64,000 nucleotides of DNA from Micromonospora inyonensis (GTDB taxonomy: Bacteria > Actinomycetota > Actinomycetes > Mycobacteriales > Micromonosporaceae). How positions within the stretch are numbered: position 1 is the stretch's first letter; the number at the start of each line of letters is the position of its first letter. Made by a program: the position numbers and the translations under genes. Under the pieces are notes generated by a model. It saw nothing but the letters and a program-made list of their open reading frames with translations, ran no database searches and was not told the DNA's origin. Location: NCBI RefSeq assembly GCF_900091415.1, contig NZ_FMHU01000002.1, positions 1,922,001 through 1,986,000 of the forward strand, written 5' to 3'. This document shows, one piece after another, positions 17,348 through 26,366 of this stretch.

Positions 17348-18156
17348 AGGCTCAGGCAGTCGCGGTGTTCCTCAAGGCATACAGCGACCTGGTGGTGGCC
17401 CGCAGCGCAGCCCGCCGGCTCTCCCGGCGGGCGTGGTCGAGGTTCGGCTACGTAGTGCGGACCCGCCGCGAGTTCCTCCGGGCATTTACGAAGGCGGCGG
17501 CCGGGCATCCCGTTCTGACCGGCGGCTGGCTCAACGCAGGCCCGGAGGACGCGATTGTGTACCTCACCAGCATCGGGCTGATCCACGAAGTCGGTCGCCG
17601 GCACGTGGTCCTCAACGGCGCCATGGCGACGGCGGCGCTGACGGAGGTCTTCGATCGGCCCGCCGACGACAACGCAGCGAACGTGTGGGCTGGTGCTTTC
17701 GAGGACGAGGTGCAACAGCTCATCGACCTGACGGTGTGGCGGCCACCGGAGCATTACCGGTCGCTGATTCGCCGCAACGTGAAGATCGACGGCACGTTGA
17801 TCACCGACATCGATGCGGTCGCCTACTACGACGGGGTGCTGCTGCTCATCGACTGCAAGGCCTACAAGAGCAACGCCCGGCTCGCCGCAGGCGAGTACTC
17901 AGCCATCAAGACGCTGCGAGAGAAGGCCGAGAGGGCGTGGGCCTCCTGGGCAGGCAAGATGGCAATCATCGATGGCAACCGCACCAAGCTGGCGGTGCCC
18001 GTGCCGGCCGACGTCACCATCGCCGGTGTCGTCGTGCTGCCGTTCACACCGTTCCTGCTGCCCGGGGATACGACCGAGTTGACCGTCGGATCGCTGCGGC
18101 GGGTCAGCTCCGTCGGTGAGCTGCTGCTGTTTCTCACCGGTCTGCAGCTCTCCTAG
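17348..18156 (+). pseudogene. 3' part of the IS-split gene: PD-(D/E)XK nuclease domain
   Basis: The last ~269 residues of the split gene. The central block TLITDIDAVAYYDGVLLLID is followed at once by CKAYKSNARL, which has the pattern of a restriction-endonuclease-like (NERD/Mrr-type) core: Asp in DIDAVA, then hydrophobic beta strand and D-C-K as the D-x-K pair. A preceding helix has FEDEVQQLIDL with a Glu in the expected position. The TAG stop at 18154-18156 is 8 bp from the stop of the convergent effector gene. Nuclease fold is inferred from motif pattern; activity is untested and the gene is presently disrupted. Confidence 0.7.
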
Positions 18157-18164
18157 CCTTTTAG

Positions 18165-20255
18165 CTACACGGTGCGTTGTGCGCGAGAAAGGCGAGCTCG
18201 CCTGGTGAGTTCAGAAGGGGTGAAGCCTCCGATGGGGAGGACTCCGATGAGGATGAAACGGGGCGTCTCAGTAGGGCTTCGGGCGAGCCAGGTGTGCCAG
18301 ACGCTGTCCTGAAGGCTGGTGTATCCCTTGCTGTGGTCGCTGTGATCGCCGACAAGCAGGATGCAGAACGGCGGGGTGGTAGCGGTGTAGTTGGCGGCCT
18401 GAGCGCTGTACTTGGCTTCCAGCCCGTCCCGGGTCCATTTGCTTTCATGCCGTTTGACTTCGATGACGAAACGCATGCCGGGCTGGGGAGTGTAGGTTAC
18501 ATCGGTGCGTCCAGAGGCGATGTCGATGACTTCCCGCTGGACGCTGCCCGGCTCGAGCATGCCGGTCAGGTACTGGAGGCAGTCGTTCTGTACGTCCTCC
18601 TCCAGCCACAGCTTCTGGCCCGGTTTCGGGGGGCCGAGGTAGGCGGTCATGGCACCCAGTTTGTCGGCCTGGGCGTCGAAGCGGTCGTGGAGAAATCTCA
18701 GGAAGTGCGTTTGTAGGCTGGTGAAGTAGCTGCGCGCCGGTTCTCTCCACGCGGGGCTTTGTGCCAGCGCGGCGTGCAATGCCTCAAGTTGGCCGTCGAG
18801 AAGGACGTTTCCGGTGAGCGCGAAGCCGCGAGCGTGGTCGGTAAGAATCCCAAGAATCCGGTGCTGGACGGCAGGGTCGAGGCTATCGGGCAGCCATGTC
18901 GACAACGGCTGTCCGGCTGTGGATTTTCCCGGCGGCTCCGCTGGGGCTCCTGACTGAAGGGCACATCGTCGGGCCTGCACTCTTTCCACTAGTTGCTGTG
19001 CATCGGGGTGCCGGGCCAGCTCTGCGTCGTGTTGGAGGGCTTGTTCGAGGTGGTACAGCAGCGCCATCTCCTGGATGAATGCCGCTTCTACCGCAGGAGA
19101 GAGGATCTGTTCGAGCCCGTTAGCGGCGGAGGTGGTGTAAACGGCGCGGCTGGCCTGATAAACCTGCAGGACCTCGGCGAGCACTTTCGTGGCGTCGAGC
19201 CAGCTTGGTTCCAACAGTCGCGTGCTGACGTGACGCAGGGTGGCAACAAGTTGATGCCACGCTGCTTCGGTGTGTCCGCGGGCTTCTAGCCAGGGTGGCT
19301 GGTGCCTTCGGGCGGCCCAGGCGAAACGCTGCGCGACTGTCTCATCGAGGTCGTGTGCTGTGCTGACGAGGCGGTCACGGACAGTGCTGGTCCGCTGTTC
19401 GCCGAGATCAGCGAAGGCGAGCGCAGCGTTGACGGCCAAGCGGTAGGCACGAGCGTCCAGGCGTGCTTCTTCGGCGTCTTCAGCGTTTGCCAGGCGCAGC
19501 GCCGCAACCTTCAAAAGCCGCATGACCTCGCCTGCTTTGTCGGCGTGCAGTGCTGCGTTCAGCGTTGCCAGTGCCAGTTCGTATCGAGCGTCGTTGCGGG
19601 TTGCCGGCGGCAGTGCCTGCGTTTGCTCCAGGATGTGCAGCACGCCGAGGAGGCCGTCATCGCGGTAGTGGTCGTAGGCGATGCCGAGGAGAAGGGGCAG
19701 ACGATGCAGTGCGTCTGGTGGTTCGTCGCCCCGGATATCGGTTAGCAATCCGGTGAGCCGGCGGTGGTTGAGGTACCCGCCGAGGCAGAGCGGCAGCAAG
19801 GCGGCAATGGCCGGATGGGCATAAGCGGGGTCTTCTCCACCGTCAAGTGCTGCCTCAGCGTGCCGCAGTAGCGCCGCAGCCGCCTTGCGGCCGTAGGCGT
19901 TCAACAGAACCGGCTCGTTGTTCAGGATCTCGCTTGCTTCGAGAAGCACCCAGGCTCGGTACGGCTGCCGGAACCCTTGGTCAATGGCGGGTGACAGTGC
20001 GGCGAGGGTGTCCTGTGTTGCCGGGACTTCAGGATGGACCAGTACCTGGAGCAGCATGGGTAGGTGGGGGCCGGTAGCCAGTACCGGCGCTTCAGCGATT
20101 ACGACTTCACTGCCGCCCAAGTCAGCGAGGGAGGGCCCGACGTCGAGTTGTTGGTAGGTCGCGCTGGCAGCCCAGGACGTCAACGCGTCTTCGACGGCTC
20201 CCATCACGCCCTCCCCGGTCCATCTCGTCAGCGGCGGGTCGCCCGCTCCTGTCAC
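18165..20255 (-). CDS. Large effector with C-terminal PD-(D/E)XK-like nuclease domain (ABC-3C-like system)
   Basis: A 696-residue protein. Residues 1-540 are almost entirely alpha-helical repeats (runs such as RDDGLLGVLHILEQTQALPP and AALNAALHADKAGEVMRLLK). Residues ~575-660 contain a restriction-like core: Asp585 in GRTDVTY, Glu599-x-Lys601 in FVIEVKR, and a downstream YSAQAANY whose Gln619 fits the QxxxY motif of Mrr-type nucleases. It is the last gene of a three-gene minus-strand operon, 17 bp after the ATPase gene. GTG 20255 is used; ATG 20204, preceded by GGGGAGGG, is an equally good start. In ABC-3C systems the third gene is the effector; that role here is inference. Confidence 0.72.
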   Translation of the reverse strand: MTGAGDPPLTRWTGEGVMGAVEDALTSWAASATYQQLDVGPSLADLGGSEVVIAEAPVLATGPHLPMLLQVLVHPEVPATQDTLAALSPAIDQGFRQPYRAWVLLEASEILNNEPVLLNAYGRKAAAALLRHAEAALDGGEDPAYAHPAIAALLPLCLGGYLNHRRLTGLLTDIRGDEPPDALHRLPLLLGIAYDHYRDDGLLGVLHILEQTQALPPATRNDARYELALATLNAALHADKAGEVMRLLKVAALRLANAEDAEEARLDARAYRLAVNAALAFADLGEQRTSTVRDRLVSTAHDLDETVAQRFAWAARRHQPPWLEARGHTEAAWHQLVATLRHVSTRLLEPSWLDATKVLAEVLQVYQASRAVYTTSAANGLEQILSPAVEAAFIQEMALLYHLEQALQHDAELARHPDAQQLVERVQARRCALQSGAPAEPPGKSTAGQPLSTWLPDSLDPAVQHRILGILTDHARGFALTGNVLLDGQLEALHAALAQSPAWREPARSYFTSLQTHFLRFLHDRFDAQADKLGAMTAYLGPPKPGQKLWLEEDVQNDCLQYLTGMLEPGSVQREVIDIASGRTDVTYTPQPGMRFVIEVKRHESKWTRDGLEAKYSAQAANYTATTPPFCILLVGDHSDHSKGYTSLQDSVWHTWLARSPTETPRFILIGVLPIGGFTPSELTRRARLSRAQRTV

Positions 20256-20272
20256 CTAAACATGTCCTGTGG

Positions 20273-22288
20273 TTAGAACATGAACGGCCCGCTGCTGGTG
20301 ATGATCCTTTCGGGTGGCAGGACCCCCTCGACGTACTCGGGCTTGGCGGTCGTTAGGATGACTTGGAGCCCGGGTACCTGCTGGGTGAGCTTCTCCAACT
20401 CAGCCACCAACCGCGTGGCGTCCGGTGTGACGACCTCCTCGCTGCCCACCGCGTCGATCAGCAGTAGACCAGGATGCGCGGGGACGCCTCGTTGCATGCT
20501 GACTCGCAGCATCGCGATGACGACGGCGATGCGTACTCGCAGGCGTTCCCCCGGTGGGAAACCCTCGTCGTCGAAAGGCGTCTTGGCCCCGTCCTTCGTT
20601 GCGTTGAGATTGCCGTTGCGTTTGAAGTCGACCGACTCCAGGTCCCGTACGCCGAAGTCACGCGCGAGCGCGACGATCTGCTGGTTGAGGTTCGGAAACA
20701 GATGACTTCCTGCGTCTGTCACCACCTTGGTGAGCACCTTGTGCGTTACGGAGAGGATCGTGGCGGTTCTGTCGGACTCGGGCTCGGAAGCGCCAGCCGT
20801 GGTCTCGCTGACTTGCAGTTGTCCCTCCAGCCGCGCCGCGCGCAGTTCCAGCTCTCGCAGTGCTTGATAGGCCGACGCGGCCCGAATGCCATCGAGCCGA
20901 GCACGGGCAACATCATGATCCGTCTGCGCCTGATCCAGTTCCTTCTTCAGCATGCGCAGGCGATCACTGATCTGCCGATGCAGGTCTTGTTGCGCGGCGA
21001 GCTCACGCTCCAGCTCCGCGATGCGTGCCTGCGCGAGTTCGGCATTCACCTCCGGCAGCGGGCGGGTGCACACGGCGCAGGATGCTTCCTGCCGCTCGAT
21101 GACGTGACGGTCGCCGTCGATCGGTTCTTCACAGCGAGGACAGCAGTTCGGAGAAAGCAACCCCAGCACCCGTCGCGCCTGCCAAGTCTCGCGGGCGTCA
21201 ATCACCTGCTGCTGTGCCAGCAGGCCCGCGCGCTCGGCACGCTGGTCGGCGTCTGCGGCGTCGGCGTACGCCTGCCGTGCTGTCCGCAGCGCGTCCAAGG
21301 TGGCATCGACCATCGCTATGGCCTCTGCTGCCAGCGGGCCGGTGCTCTGGCGTGCCTTCTGCAGTTCCTCGCGGACGTCCGCGAGTTCTCGCTGCCACCG
21401 CTCATGGTCAGTTCGGCGTGCCGCGCGATCCTGCTCAGCACGGTGTGCTGCTTGGCTGGTCTGCTTCACGAATCGCCTGGACACTGTAGATAGCTGTGCC
21501 AGGACTGAGGCATACGGCAGGCCGATGAAAAGTTCCAGCAGCTTTCCGGGCAGCCACGAGAGTGACGGATAGTCGCCGAGAAGCATCTTGCTTCCGCCGG
21601 GATTCAGGTAGCACGCACCGAAGTAGACAGGCCAGCCATGCAGCTGCGCGGCGCCGTGACCGTCGAGCCCGCCAGCCGGATTCCAGATCCTGGTGTAGGT
21701 GAGACCAAGAGCCTCCATCATGAAGGTGCTGATGAGGCCCTCCACCTGCGCCGCCTCACCGGCCTCGGCGAGCGGACGTAGATCAGCATCCTGGGCGTCG
21801 GCTAGCTCGGCGGCGGATCGGGCTGACAAGATACGACAGCGCAGCGCGCTTGGATTCTGTGAGGCATCGTGATCGAGAACCAGCCGCACTGCCTGGCCCG
21901 TCACGACGGCGTCGACGGTGATCCGGCGTACCCATTTCTTGATGTTCGGTGCCAGCTGGCGAGGGGAACCGCGCAGCGCCCAGACGATGAATTCCAGGAT
22001 GCTCGTCTTGCCGACGAAGTTGTCGGGATACATGATCGCCCAGACACCGGCGGTCAGCCGCTGATCGATCGAGAAATCGGTGCCGTCGCTCTTGGTGCCC
22101 TCGACCCGCAGCCGCTGCACCTCGATCTGGCGCGGGGGAGGCACCGGGCTCGGCAGCGTGATCCCGACTTCGCTCAGTGCGGTCTGTACTGTCTCGACCG
22201 GCAACGCGCACTTGGCCGCCACGCGTTCCAGCACTTCACCCGGGCTCGGCGGTGTCCATTTCTGGCTCTCGCCCTCGGCGACGTTCAT
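20273..22288 (-). CDS. SMC/Rad50-like ATPase with zinc hook (ABC-3C-like system)
   Basis: A 671-residue ABC ATPase. The N-terminal lobe has a P-loop variant PDNFVGKTSILEF in which the usual first glycine is Asp. A long coiled coil (about residues 280-540) is interrupted by a two-CxxC zinc element, CCPRCEEPIDG and ASCAVCTRPLP, at its tip. The C-terminal lobe has GFPPGERLRVRIAVVIAML (signature region) and LLLIDAVGSEEV (Walker B). This is the architecture of Rad50/SMC-type and ABC-3C ATPases. ATG 22288 overlaps the stop of the preceding gene by ATGA, so the two are translationally coupled. Likely role: nucleic-acid-sensing motor that gates the effector. Confidence 0.85.
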   Translation of the reverse strand: MNVAEGESQKWTPPSPGEVLERVAAKCALPVETVQTALSEVGITLPSPVPPPRQIEVQRLRVEGTKSDGTDFSIDQRLTAGVWAIMYPDNFVGKTSILEFIVWALRGSPRQLAPNIKKWVRRITVDAVVTGQAVRLVLDHDASQNPSALRCRILSARSAAELADAQDADLRPLAEAGEAAQVEGLISTFMMEALGLTYTRIWNPAGGLDGHGAAQLHGWPVYFGACYLNPGGSKMLLGDYPSLSWLPGKLLELFIGLPYASVLAQLSTVSRRFVKQTSQAAHRAEQDRAARRTDHERWQRELADVREELQKARQSTGPLAAEAIAMVDATLDALRTARQAYADAADADQRAERAGLLAQQQVIDARETWQARRVLGLLSPNCCPRCEEPIDGDRHVIERQEASCAVCTRPLPEVNAELAQARIAELERELAAQQDLHRQISDRLRMLKKELDQAQTDHDVARARLDGIRAASAYQALRELELRAARLEGQLQVSETTAGASEPESDRTATILSVTHKVLTKVVTDAGSHLFPNLNQQIVALARDFGVRDLESVDFKRNGNLNATKDGAKTPFDDEGFPPGERLRVRIAVVIAMLRVSMQRGVPAHPGLLLIDAVGSEEVVTPDATRLVAELEKLTQQVPGLQVILTTAKPEYVEGVLPPERIITSSGPFMF

Positions 22289-23004
22289 TGCGGCACCGCC
22301 GCGAACCGCGCCTGCCCGGGCGCATCGGACGGACGTAGTGCCTCCAACCGTGCGCGGACCTGTTCGGTGATCGCGGGGATGTAAGACCCGATGGGAGTGC
22401 CGGCATAGTCGCGTTGCAGATACTGGCGGTCCTTGATCTGGGTTCCGCCCACGCCGTCGACGAGGTTCACCACCATACGGGTTCGTTCCAGGTACCACTG
22501 CAGCGCCGGCGCTTCACTGACCAGGCCAGCTGCTGTCGTCCGCCCCTGCTCGAGTAAGTAGTAGTTGTGCTGAATGATCCGTTCACCACCCAAACGATGA
22601 CGCTTACGAGCTAGCCCCTTCTCGACCAGGACCGCCAGTGCATTGTCCAACTCCTCGAAGGCGCCGAAGCGATGCCTCAGCATCGGGAAACGGCGGAGAT
22701 CCGGCTCCTGTCCAGCCAGGATGCGCGCCGCCTCATCGACCAGCCCAGGCGATTCGGGGTCGGCTTCGTAATCGTTGAGCAGCTCGTTGGCCAGGTAATC
22801 AGGGTTGCGGACCCAGAAGTCCAGCTTCTGCAACCGCACCTGCGTGTACACAACGCCAACGGCGCCAACGGGTACCTCAGGAGCATCGGCGTCGACTGGT
22901 TTCGCAGCCGCGTCAAGCAGCAACAGAAGGCGGACCGCGTCCTGCCACAAGGTGGCTCGTCGTACCGGGAACTCGGCCATGTCATTAGCCAACCCGATCG
23001 ACAC
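22285..23004 (-). CDS. ABC-3C middle-component-like protein
   Basis: A 239-residue protein, first gene of the operon. The segment RLQKLDFWVRNPDYLANELL, then FGAFEELDNALAVLVEKGLA and HNYYLLEQGRTTAAGLV, has the look of the winged-helix middle components (MC) of ABC-three-component systems, which often carry an LQK-(L/F)-RxPD(Y/R)L motif. The assignment is by recalled family pattern and operon position. GTG 23004 and ATG 22980 are alternative starts; neither has a clear Shine-Dalgarno. The stop overlaps the ATPase start. The promoter should lie in 23005-23240. Confidence 0.65.
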   Translation of the reverse strand: MSIGLANDMAEFPVRRATLWQDAVRLLLLLDAAAKPVDADAPEVPVGAVGVVYTQVRLQKLDFWVRNPDYLANELLNDYEADPESPGLVDEAARILAGQEPDLRRFPMLRHRFGAFEELDNALAVLVEKGLARKRHRLGGERIIQHNYYLLEQGRTTAAGLVSEAPALQWYLERTRMVVNLVDGVGGTQIKDRQYLQRDYAGTPIGSYIPAITEQVRARLEALRPSDAPGQARFAAVPQ

Positions 23005-23266
23005 ACGCCGTGTCTAGACCGAAACCCATAGCGGATCCTGCTTTCGTCGCGCCTCAAGACCTGTCGCGGCCTGCCGGTCCTCAATGCGCCGGCACCGGCG
23101 GCCTGTTGGGCGGCGGCGATCGCGGCCAAGACCGCTCGATCGACCGCACCGGGCCGCTGTGGTGATCCTGCTGTTTGGTCACTGTAGGACCTGGTCGCCG
23201 TTGCGGATGATGTCGTCGATGATGAGCCGGGTGATCCGGCTGACGGGCTGGGCGTAGGCCATCCGG

Positions 23267-23491
23267 ATGCCCGAACCGGTCGCCGAGCTGTTGCTTGGGT
23301 ACCTAGCCATCTCACCAACAAGCGCACCGCCACCAACCGCGAATCACGCTGGGCTGCCTCCCGGACGCCGCGCCGGCGAGCCGCTGCAGCCCAGCACCCT
23401 GTCGACACCGATGCAGGCCCTCGGCGTCCCGTCTATCGCTGCCTGTGCTGCCGCGATCCGACAATTGATGTGGCGGATGATATCCCGATGA
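23267..23491 (+). pseudogene. Tyrosine-recombinase-like C-terminal fragment
   Basis: About 70 codons read EPVAELLLGYLAI, GLPPGRRAGEPLQPSTL and ALGVPSIAACAAAIRQL. This resembles a short region of actinobacterial integrase/XerC-like recombinases (LFPGRRAGQP, then GIPTxxxRxAAxRQL). The catalytic domain before and after is missing and the fragment runs into the start of tnsA. Similarity is recalled, so confidence is limited. The remaining part of 23005-23266 shows no gene. Confidence 0.4.
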
Positions 23492-24255
23492 TCAGCCAAG
23501 GGCGGGCGGTGCTCGCCGATTTCGAGGCCGTGTACGTCGATGTCGACGGGGTGGAGCGGCAGATGCCGTGGGCTTGGATGCCGGAAGTCGTCAGCGAGCT
23601 GGATCGGCCGGTGCGGTCGTTTCCGTCGTACAGAGGTCAGCGCAACTTCCCGGGCTGGTATTGGTCGGCCACGGTGGGCCGACTGGTGGGGTACGAGTCG
23701 TGGGTCGAGCGGGATCATCTGGTCGCGTTGGACTTCGACCCGTCGGTGGTCGCGATGGTGTCGCAGCCATTTTGGCTGCTGTGGGCTGGTGACAAAGGCA
23801 AACAGCGGCGGCATGCGCCGGACTTCCTGGTGCGTACGGCCGACGGCGGCGTGCTGGTGTTGGACTCCCGGCCGCTGGAGTTGATCGAGCAGGACGACCG
23901 GCTGGTGTTCGACATTAGTGACCGGGCCTGCGCGTTGCTCGGTTGGCGGTACGCGGTCTGGGACCGTCTCGACGGTGTGTTGGTGGCCAATCAGCGTTGG
24001 CTGGCCGGCTACCGGCATCCGCGCTGTTTCGACGCCGAGGTCACCGGCCGGTTGGTGCGGACGTTCCAGCGGCCCCGGCGGCTGATGGACGGCGCTGAGC
24101 TAGCCGGTGATCCGTTGAGGACGCTGCCGGTGCTGTTTCACCTGCTCTGGAAGCGACATCTGCTGGCGGACCTGACGCTGGCGCTGTCGGATCGCACGGT
24201 GGTGCAGGCAGCGGTCGATGCGGACATGCCCGTAAACGTGGTGCCGGCCCGGTGA
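23470..24255 (+). CDS. tnsA: TnsA-like endonuclease of a Tn7-like element
   Basis: A 261-residue protein with a TnsA N-terminal-type restriction-like fold. The segment VGYESWVERDHLVALDFDPS supplies the catalytic Glu, then VAMVSQPFWLLW, HAPDFLVRTADGGVLVLDSR (Asp of the PDFLV motif; the usual D-x-K is D-S-R here) and LGWRYAVWD. TnsA cuts the 5' ends of the transposon so that it moves by cut and paste. GTG 23470 or ATG 23488 is the start. It overlaps tnsB by 4 bp. The Lys-to-Arg change in the last motif deserves attention. Confidence 0.82.
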   Translation: MADDIPMISQGRAVLADFEAVYVDVDGVERQMPWAWMPEVVSELDRPVRSFPSYRGQRNFPGWYWSATVGRLVGYESWVERDHLVALDFDPSVVAMVSQPFWLLWAGDKGKQRRHAPDFLVRTADGGVLVLDSRPLELIEQDDRLVFDISDRACALLGWRYAVWDRLDGVLVANQRWLAGYRHPRCFDAEVTGRLVRTFQRPRRLMDGAELAGDPLRTLPVLFHLLWKRHLLADLTLALSDRTVVQAAVDADMPVNVVPAR

Positions 24256-26366
24256 GCGCGGTAATGCAGCGGCCGGGCGTGCTGCGCGTCGGCGATCGGG
24301 TCATTTTCGCCGGCGGCGCGCATACAGTGGTGGCGATTACGGGCACGGTGATCCGGCTGCTGTCCACTGCGGGGCAGACCACGGTGGTCGCGTTGGGTTA
24401 CCTGCTGGCCGCCGAGGATTTCGAGCTGGTGGGCGCAGCACCGGCACCGAAGGTGGACCCGCTGGGGTTGCTGGAAACGCTGCCGGAGAAGGTGGTGAAG
24501 GCGGCGCGGACGTGGGAACGGCACCTGATCGAGGTCGTTACCGGGGTGGCGCCGGACGCCCCGGAGGGGGCGCTGCCTCGCCGTGAATATGACCCGGCGA
24601 CGCAGTCGCTGGCTGCCCGACAGCGGGCCAAGGCCGCCGAACTGACGGCGGCCGGGACCAAGACGAGCGTGCGCACGGTCGAGCGGATGCGGCAGCGTTA
24701 CCGGGAGCAGGGGCTTTGGGGTCTGGTCGATACGCGGTACGCGCGCACGGTGAAACCGGCCGGCAACGTCGATGCCCGGGTGGTCGCGGCGGCGGCCGCG
24801 GTGGTCGAGGCCCAGACGGCGACGTCGACGGGCACGAAGTCGCGGGCGATCCGGCAACTCCGCCAAGTGCTGGATGACGAGCACGGCCCGGGTGCGGTGG
24901 AGATGCCGTCGCGGGCGACCTGTTACCGGTTGCTGGAGGCGTTGTCGGCCGGGAAGTACACGTTCGGGGCGGCGACGACGCGTCGGCAGACGGCGAACAA
25001 GCCGCCCCGCCCCTACGCCCCGACCACGGCGAGCCGTCCGGGTGAGCAGGTCCAGATGGACAGCACCCCGCTGGACATCATGGCGGTCATGGACGATGGC
25101 GTCATCGGCCGCGCCGAACTCGTCCTGGCGATCGACATCGCGACCCGCACGATCTGCGCCGGGGTGCTGCGGCCATTCGGGGCGAAGGCGGTCGACGCGG
25201 CGCTACTGCTGGCCCGGGTCACGGTCCCCGAGCCGATGCGGCCCGGCTGGGACGCCGCGCTGGCGATGTCGGCGTCACGGATCCCGCACCAGCGCTTGGT
25301 CTCCATGGACACGCGGATGGCTCTGGCCGCGGCGAAGCCGGTTATCGTCCCGGACACCGTCGTGATCGACCACGGCAAGGTCTTCCTGTCCGAGGTGTTC
25401 CTGCGCGCCGCGACCACACTGGGCATCTCGGTGCAGCCGGCGCACCAGCAGACGCCCACGGATAAGGCGATCGTCGAGCGGACCTTCGAGTCGATCAACA
25501 CGCTGTTCTGCCAGCACGTCGCCGGTTACACCGGCCGCGACGTCACCCGCCGCGGCAGCGACGTCGCCGAAAGAGCCGTCTGGTCTCTTCCTGACCTGCA
25601 AGAGCTATTCGACGAGTGGGTGATCGCCGGGTGGCAATCCCGGCCCCATGACGGACTACGGCACCCGTTCACCCCGGACCAGGCGGCGTCTCCGAACGAC
25701 GCCTACGCGGCACTGGTCGCCGCAGCCGGCTACGTCCCGGTCGCGCTGACCGGCGCAGACTACATCGAGCTGCTACCGGCAGACTGGCGGGCGATCGGCG
25801 ACAGCGGAATCCAGATCGACTACCGCACCTACAACTGTGCTGAGCTGCGTCCTTTCGTCCGCAAGAACTCCGGCGTCAGCAGCCGCGCCGGACGGTGGGA
25901 AGTCCATTACGACCCCTACGACGTCTCGCGGATCTGGGTTCGCAACCACCACCAAGGCGGCTGGATCACCGTCCCCTGGACGCACCACAACGTGGTCGGG
26001 CAGCCGTTCGCCGACTTCACCTGGCGCGCCTCCCGCAAAATCGCCGCACAGCGAGGCCTGGACGACACCAACGAGATGGCCGTTGCGGTGATCTTGGCCG
26101 CGCTGCTACGACGGGCCGACGAGGGCCCCGGCAGCGGCAGGGTCCTGGCCCGCACCCGCACCGCCCAAGCGATGGGCAACCATCTGCCGCTGGAGCTGAA
26201 CACCGCCGCGCTCGTCGCGTCCGCGGAACCGGAGCCGCCGGCCAATCCGCAGCCGGTGCTGGCCGACACAGAACCCGAACAGGACGAGCCGCCGGTGCTG
26301 GTCGGCGAGGTCGTGCCGTTCGCGCTGTTCGATCCGTTCGCCGACGATCTGGAGGCGGGCCGATGA
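24252..26366 (+). CDS. tnsB: TnsB/TniA-like DDE transposase
   Basis: A 704-residue Mu/TniA-type transposase. N-terminal DNA-binding helices (to about 250) include an HTH-like SVRTVERMRQRYREQGLWGL. The rve catalytic core has Asp270 in EQVQMDSTPLDIM, Asp373 in VVIDHGKVFLSEV and Glu409 in TPTDKAIVERTFESI. A C-terminal Mu beta-barrel region (WRAIGDSGIQIDYRTYN) and an acidic, Pro-rich tail, typical for contacting TnsC, follow. It looks full length and intact. It starts at GTG 24252 within tnsA and ends overlapping tnsC (ATGA). Confidence 0.9.
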   Translation: MSAVMQRPGVLRVGDRVIFAGGAHTVVAITGTVIRLLSTAGQTTVVALGYLLAAEDFELVGAAPAPKVDPLGLLETLPEKVVKAARTWERHLIEVVTGVAPDAPEGALPRREYDPATQSLAARQRAKAAELTAAGTKTSVRTVERMRQRYREQGLWGLVDTRYARTVKPAGNVDARVVAAAAAVVEAQTATSTGTKSRAIRQLRQVLDDEHGPGAVEMPSRATCYRLLEALSAGKYTFGAATTRRQTANKPPRPYAPTTASRPGEQVQMDSTPLDIMAVMDDGVIGRAELVLAIDIATRTICAGVLRPFGAKAVDAALLLARVTVPEPMRPGWDAALAMSASRIPHQRLVSMDTRMALAAAKPVIVPDTVVIDHGKVFLSEVFLRAATTLGISVQPAHQQTPTDKAIVERTFESINTLFCQHVAGYTGRDVTRRGSDVAERAVWSLPDLQELFDEWVIAGWQSRPHDGLRHPFTPDQAASPNDAYAALVAAAGYVPVALTGADYIELLPADWRAIGDSGIQIDYRTYNCAELRPFVRKNSGVSSRAGRWEVHYDPYDVSRIWVRNHHQGGWITVPWTHHNVVGQPFADFTWRASRKIAAQRGLDDTNEMAVAVILAALLRRADEGPGSGRVLARTRTAQAMGNHLPLELNTAALVASAEPEPPANPQPVLADTEPEQDEPPVLVGEVVPFALFDPFADDLEAGR

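Noticed and set aside
22289..22498. Longer N-terminus for the SMC-like ATPase
   Set aside because: The extension lies within the middle-component gene in another frame; the ATGA overlap at 22285-22288 is the natural start.
23101..23240. Integration site or promoter before tnsA
   Set aside because: Only single, weak repeat-like words; not enough to mark a transposon end or promoter.
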